Assembly (NCBI RefSeq): GCF_010211755.1 | Contig: NZ_PDWR01000013.1 | Span: forward strand, 25,519-89,518 | Reading direction: 5' to 3' | Source of the DNA: Pseudoxanthomonas sangjuensis | GTDB taxonomy: Bacteria; Pseudomonadota; Gammaproteobacteria; Xanthomonadales; Xanthomonadaceae | Length of the DNA: 64,000 nt | In this document: positions 61,101 through 64,000 of the stretch, one piece after another | Numbering within the stretch: position 1 is the stretch's first letter | Layout: the number at the start of each line of letters is the position of its first letter | The notes under the pieces: generated by a model | What the model was told of the DNA's origin: nothing | Seen by the model: the letters and a program-made list of their open reading frames with translations, nothing else | Database searches by the model: none | Position numbers and translations under genes: made by a program

Positions 61101-63199
61101 AGGTACTTGAAGTAGGCGCGCAGCACCGCGACCTGGCGCCAGTGCAGGCTGGCGCGCAGCACCAGCCGGTTGAAGCCGTCGTTCTCGGCGTCGCCGCGCC
61201 AGACGCGGACGAAGGCCTCGGCGAAGGCTTCGGCACGCGCCTCGACGTCGATCTCGCCGGCGGCTTCGACCTCGAATTCCTGGATGTAGGCGGTATCGCC
61301 GTCGATGCCGAGCCGGAACGGATGTTCGGAGATCACCCGCAGGCCCATGTTCTCCATCAACGGCAGCGCGTCGGACAGCGGGATGTCGTCGCGGCAGCGG
61401 TACAGGTTCAGGCGCAGCGGGCCCTCGCCGGCCGGATGCTTCGGCGAACGGTGCAGGCTCAGGCGCAATCCGTCGCCGTCGCCGAGCGCGGCCAGGTGCT
61501 CGACGTCGTTGGCGGCGATTTCCGCCGACACGGTCTCGATGTAGCCGGCCGGCAGCGCGCGGCCGTAGCGCGCGGCGAGCTCCAGGCCCTCGCCTTCGCC
61601 GTGGCGCGCGATCAGGATCTCGCGCAGGTCGTCCTGCCAGTTGCGCAGCAGGTGGGCGACGCGCTCTTCCAGCGTGGCGGTGTCGACCTCGACCTTCTGC
61701 CCCGGCTTGGGCCGCACGATCAGGTGCAGCTGCGCCAGCGGCGACTCGCCGAGCGAGACGCTGGAATCGACGTATTCGCCGTTCAGCGATTCCTTCAGCA
61801 GCGCCTCGATGCGCAGGCGCACGTCGGTATTGAAGCGCTCGCGCGGGATGTAGACCAGCGCGGAGATGAAGCGGCCGTACTTGTCGCGGCGCACGAACAG
61901 CTTGCTGCGCACGCGCTCCTGCAGGCCGAGGATGCCGATCGCGGTGCGGTACAGCTCTTCCTCGTTGGACTGGAACAGTTCCTCGCGCGGCAGCGTTTCC
62001 AGGATGTGGCGCAGCGCCTTGCCGCTGTGGCTGCTCGGCGCCAGCGCCGACTTCGCCATCACGTACTCGTGGCGCTGGCGCACCAGCGGGATCTCCCACG
62101 GCCGGCGGTTGTACGCGCTGGAGGTGAACAGGCCGAGGAAGCGCTGCTCGCCGACGATCTTCCCGGCGGCGTCGAACTCGAGCACGCCGATGTAGTCCAT
62201 GTAGCCGCTGCGGTGCACGCGCGAACGCGCGTTGGTCTTGGTCAGGATCAGGGCTTCCTTCAGCGCGGAAGCCGTGTTCAGTTCGTTCGCCGCCAGCGTC
62301 GAGACCGGGCGCGCCGGCGACTTGTCCTTGCCGCGCATCAGGCCCAGGCCGCTCGCTTCGACCGGCGCCAGCACGTCAATCTTCTTTCCGTCCGCGCCTT
62401 CCTGCTTCTCCACGCGGTACTCGCGGTAGCCGAAGAAGGTGAAGTGGTCGGCCGCGGCCCAGCGCAGGAATTCCTGCGCCTCGCGCCGGCTGGCGTCGTC
62501 CACCGGCAGGCGCCGCGTGGTCAGGTCGTCGGCCAGCGCCAGCATCTTCTCGCGCATCGTGCCCCAGTCGGCGACGATGCCGCGCACCTCGGCCAGCACG
62601 CTGCGGATGCGCGCCTCGATCTTCGGCATCTGTTCGGCCGGCTGGCGGTCGATCTCCAGCAGCATCAGCGATTCGGCCTTGCCCTCGCCGACCGCGGCGA
62701 TGCGCCCGGCCTTGTCGCGCTGGAAGCGGATCACCGGATGGCCGAGCACGTGCACGCCGACGCCGAGGTCGGCCAGGGCGATGCTGACCGAGTCGACCAG
62801 GAACGGCATGTCGTCGTTGACGATCTGCAGCACCGAATGCGACGACTCCCAGCCATTGCGCTCCAGCGTCGGGTTGAACACGCGCACGCTGGCGCTGCCG
62901 GGCTTGCGCGTGCGCGCGAAGCCGAGCATGTCCATCGCCAGTGCGGCCCACGCCTGCGCGCTGTGCAACGGGTATTCATCGGCCTCCATGCGCTTGTAGA
63001 AGCTCTCGGCGAACGCCACTGCCTCCGCCTGCTTCGCCACCGGCAGTTGCCGGCGCAGCGCGGCGAAGATCGGCGCGATGCTGAAGGAAGGCGTTTCGCT
63101 TGCGCGGTTCGCGGTCGCGTCGTTGCGTGCTGCCGGGTTCTTCTTCGGGGCGGGCTTGCCTGCCGGTTTCGCGGCGGTACTGCGTTTGATGCGGGCCAT
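58181..63199 (-). CDS. NAD-specific glutamate dehydrogenase, large (GDH-180 type)
   Basis: At 1672 residues this is one of the giant NAD-GDHs. A long N-terminal regulatory part (ACT-like segments, residues about 60-700) is followed by the catalytic core with VPVGAKGGFYVKRPP, where the K-G-G lysine sits. GLALDHG-like (NGLAIDHGFW), DMSGDVFGNGM and EGGNLGMTQLGR lie further on, and the C-terminal helical part ends in ASVAVQRLSQLAG. It deaminates glutamate to 2-oxoglutarate, mainly in amino-acid catabolism. I chose the ATG at 63199: a TACAAT box overlaps an earlier ATG at 63232, so transcription probably starts after it. The basic Lys/Ala-rich N-terminus precedes the conserved part. Confidence 0.93.
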   Translation of the reverse strand: MARIKRSTAAKPAGKPAPKKNPAARNDATANRASETPSFSIAPIFAALRRQLPVAKQAEAVAFAESFYKRMEADEYPLHSAQAWAALAMDMLGFARTRKPGSASVRVFNPTLERNGWESSHSVLQIVNDDMPFLVDSVSIALADLGVGVHVLGHPVIRFQRDKAGRIAAVGEGKAESLMLLEIDRQPAEQMPKIEARIRSVLAEVRGIVADWGTMREKMLALADDLTTRRLPVDDASRREAQEFLRWAAADHFTFFGYREYRVEKQEGADGKKIDVLAPVEASGLGLMRGKDKSPARPVSTLAANELNTASALKEALILTKTNARSRVHRSGYMDYIGVLEFDAAGKIVGEQRFLGLFTSSAYNRRPWEIPLVRQRHEYVMAKSALAPSSHSGKALRHILETLPREELFQSNEEELYRTAIGILGLQERVRSKLFVRRDKYGRFISALVYIPRERFNTDVRLRIEALLKESLNGEYVDSSVSLGESPLAQLHLIVRPKPGQKVEVDTATLEERVAHLLRNWQDDLREILIARHGEGEGLELAARYGRALPAGYIETVSAEIAANDVEHLAALGDGDGLRLSLHRSPKHPAGEGPLRLNLYRCRDDIPLSDALPLMENMGLRVISEHPFRLGIDGDTAYIQEFEVEAAGEIDVEARAEAFAEAFVRVWRGDAENDGFNRLVLRASLHWRQVAVLRAYFKYLLQTGVPFSQSYVEATLNRYPLLARLLVELFEARFDPATGRESKAEIRRGQERFAAQLRALVGDDEAAKEILRPVLDARGESRERQAEATHHALTKLLDRVESLDDDRILRSFIGAIEATLRTSYYQAGKDGQPGPTIAFKFDSAKVPDLPKPRPYREIFVYSPRVEGVHLRFGPVARGGLRWSDRREDFRTEVLGLVKAQMVKNTVIVPVGAKGGFYVKRPPAGGDRDAQLAEGIACYKLFIQGLLDLTDNIVGGKIVPPTDVVRHDGDDPYLVVAADKGTATFSDIANGLAIDHGFWLGDAFASGGSVGYDHKGMGITARGAWESVKRHFRALGRDCQAEDFTCVGIGDMSGDVFGNGMLLSKHTRLLAAFDHRHIFIDPNPDAATSFAERQRMFALPRSSWADYDARLVSKGGGIYARSLKSIDITPEARAALGIAEGVKSLSPVELMSAILKAPVDLLWNGGIGTYVKAGGESNADVGDRANNALRVNGSELRCRIVGEGGNLGMTQLGRVEAARHGVLLNTDFIDNSAGVDTSDHEVNIKILLGAAVQAKKLAMPARNKLLAAMTNEVAELVLTDNYRQNQALSLMERMSVSRIGSKQHFIQTLESQGLLDRQIEFLPSDAELAERKARGQGLTRPELSVLLSYSKLVAYQQLLDSEIPEDPYLSKELQRYFPLPLQKKYGAEMEKHRLKREIIATAVTNSTINRMGATFLLRMREDTGRSTAEVAKAFTITRETLDARALWKQIDALDGKVPESVQIDALQVIWNLQRSFTRWLLNRPGPIPDIASAVARSHDGYNDTRAADGVLPAPLRPPYEASLREWKAKGLPPALAGQIAALPYLEPSSDIIEDALAHKLKPVEVSKVHYRIGEALHLPWLLQQVDALQVDGRWHAVARGVLRDELCTRHRQLTSQVLGMPGSTPEAKVHSWLSRDDASLRFTLNMLNELAGQKTLDYPTASVAVQRLSQLAG

Positions 63200-63278
63200 G
63201 TCGTCGTCGCTGGAATGCAATTGGTCGCGCATTGTAACGCCGGGTTCGCAACAACAAGGCACTGTCAAAATTCTGAAC

Positions 63279-63294
63279 TGGACGGTATAGTCCA
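63279..63294. promoter_or_regulatory. TetR operator-like palindrome over the tetR -10 box
   Basis: TGGAC-GGTATA-GTCCA is a perfect 5-bp inverted repeat with a 6-base centre. The centre contains the -10 hexamer TATAGT (63286-63291) of the rightward promoter, with a TGTCAA -35 17 bases upstream. It lies 5 bp before the tetR start and 80 bp upstream of the divergent GDH start. Autoregulation of tetR, and control of the GDH gene, is the natural reading. Confidence 0.55.
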
Positions 63295-63298
63295 ATCC

Positions 63299-63937
63299 AT
63301 GCAGCCCGCCAGCGCACCCACCCCCGCCGCGACCGAGCGCCTGCGCCGCGTGCGCCAGGCCGTGCGCGAACTGGTCGCCGAACAGGGGCTGCGCTTCAGC
63401 ATGGACGCGGTGGCGCTGCGCGCCGGCTGCTCCAAGCAGACCCTGTACGCACAGTTCGGCAGCCGCCAGGAACTGCTGCGCAGCGTGGTGCAGGAACACC
63501 TCGACCAGGCAACCATTCCGCTGCGCAACGACGGCTCCGACCTGCGCGAAGCCCTGGTCGCCTTCGCGATCGAGCACCTCGAGCGCCTGTCCGACCCGGA
63601 GGTGCTGGCCAGTTGCCAGCTGATCAACGCAGAAGCCCGGCTGTTCCCCGAAGAGACCCGCTCACTGTTCCTCGACGGCCATGCCCGGCTGGAACAACGC
63701 CTGGCGGCGCGGCTGCAGCAGGCGATGCGGCGCGGCCGGCTCAGGCATGACGATCCGCACTTCGCCGCCGAGCTGCTGCTGGGCATGATCGTGGGTTCCG
63801 ATTTCGAAAGGCAGCGCTTCGGTGTGCCGCACCGCGACACCCCCGCGGCGCGCCGGCAGTGGGCGGAATCCGCCGTGGAAGCCTTCCTGCGCGCCTTCGC
63901 GCCGGTGGCGACGGTGATGTCGATCCACGGCGCCTAG
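63299..63937 (+). CDS. TetR/AcrR-family transcriptional regulator
   Basis: This 212-residue regulator has an N-terminal HTH (residues about 15-60; recognition helix in MDAVALRAGCSKQTLYAQFGSRQELL) and a C-terminal helical TetR_C-like domain with HDDPHFAAELLLGMIVGSDF. The ligand is unknown. It is divergently transcribed from NAD-GDH with a shared 99-bp region holding a palindrome over its own -10 box. It may repress itself and the dehydrogenase. The start ATG at 63299 lies directly after the palindrome. The last 63 bases of the window (63938-64000) hold no supported feature. Confidence 0.9.
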   Translation: MQPASAPTPAATERLRRVRQAVRELVAEQGLRFSMDAVALRAGCSKQTLYAQFGSRQELLRSVVQEHLDQATIPLRNDGSDLREALVAFAIEHLERLSDPEVLASCQLINAEARLFPEETRSLFLDGHARLEQRLAARLQQAMRRGRLRHDDPHFAAELLLGMIVGSDFERQRFGVPHRDTPAARRQWAESAVEAFLRAFAPVATVMSIHGA

Positions 63938-64000
63938 AAACGTCGTCCTGCAAGCGTCGCAATTCCTGCACCCCCCGATCCGCATAATCCACCCCGTTCC

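Noticed and set aside
58031..63298. A very long open reading frame on the plus strand, antisense to the NAD-GDH gene and running into tetR.
   Set aside because: High-G+C genes often leave the opposite strand open. The antisense translation is Arg/His/Gln-rich low-complexity without domains, while the minus strand has full GDH motifs. Only the last 212 codons (tetR) are real.

Overview
The window is about two-thirds G+C and almost fully coding. Its gene content points to a gammaproteobacterium of the Xanthomonadaceae/Lysobacteraceae group (Lysobacter, Luteimonas or similar). The pointers are a kynurenine-to-quinolinate gene set, a MetX-family acyltransferase, nagZ-hpt-methylthioinosine phosphorylase in one operon, a giant NAD-glutamate dehydrogenase, a class III PHA synthase pair and a complete ccm cluster. 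This is inference from gene families; no 16S or marker search was possible. There is no phage, plasmid, CRISPR array or intact insertion sequence. The one mobile-element gene is a broken REP-associated tyrosine transposase near 57 kb.

Layout. 1-1.4 kb: minor pilins of a type IV pilus (fimT-like, pilV, pilW running off the left edge). 1.6-9.6 kb: fumarase, an ABC exporter, a NYN-LOTUS protein, a thioesterase, and a paired omega-amidase and aminotransferase. 9.6-16.3 kb: ccmABCDEFGHI, nine genes mostly joined by overlapping stop/start codons. 16.5-20.8 kb: a secreted protein with a CSPGYWRN motif, a MetX-type acyltransferase, cysteine dioxygenase, tRNA-Leu(CAA) and a PQQ-type sugar dehydrogenase lipoprotein. 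21-37 kb: PspC and small envelope proteins, then genes linked to C2/C4 carboxylate and PHB metabolism: phaC-phaE, a 3-hydroxybutyrate oligomer hydrolase, an ErdR/CrbR-like response regulator, its likely partner kinase (SSS transporter-PAS-HK-REC, CrbS/MxtR-like), a TonB receptor and a GntP-type permease. 37-43.5 kb: AidB-like dehydrogenase, a cold-shock gene with a clear promoter and terminator, and a tight rlmD-CYTH-nagZ-hpt-mtip operon. 43.5-47 kb: small proteins, an A-type Fe-S carrier and asnS. 47-51 kb: carbonic anhydrase and three kynurenine-pathway genes. 51-57 kb: sbcB, small conserved genes and NAD kinase. 57-64 kb: the transposase relic with its inverted repeats, a BamE-like exported protein, NAD-GDH and a divergent TetR regulator.

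The most interesting signals are these. (1) A shared 12-bp palindrome, GTAC-YTTS-GTAC, lies in the two divergent intergenic regions of the PHB/acetate cluster and is a candidate operator for the adjacent response regulator. (2) PhaE carries a histone-H1-like Lys/Ala/Pro tail. (3) The decayed RAYT transposase sits between inverted repeats, with another pair of the same repeat about 0.75 kb away. (4) Several intergenic palindrome families are present. (5) A TetR palindrome sits over the -10 box in the tetR/gdh divergent promoter. Most other regions are ordinary chromosomal housekeeping.
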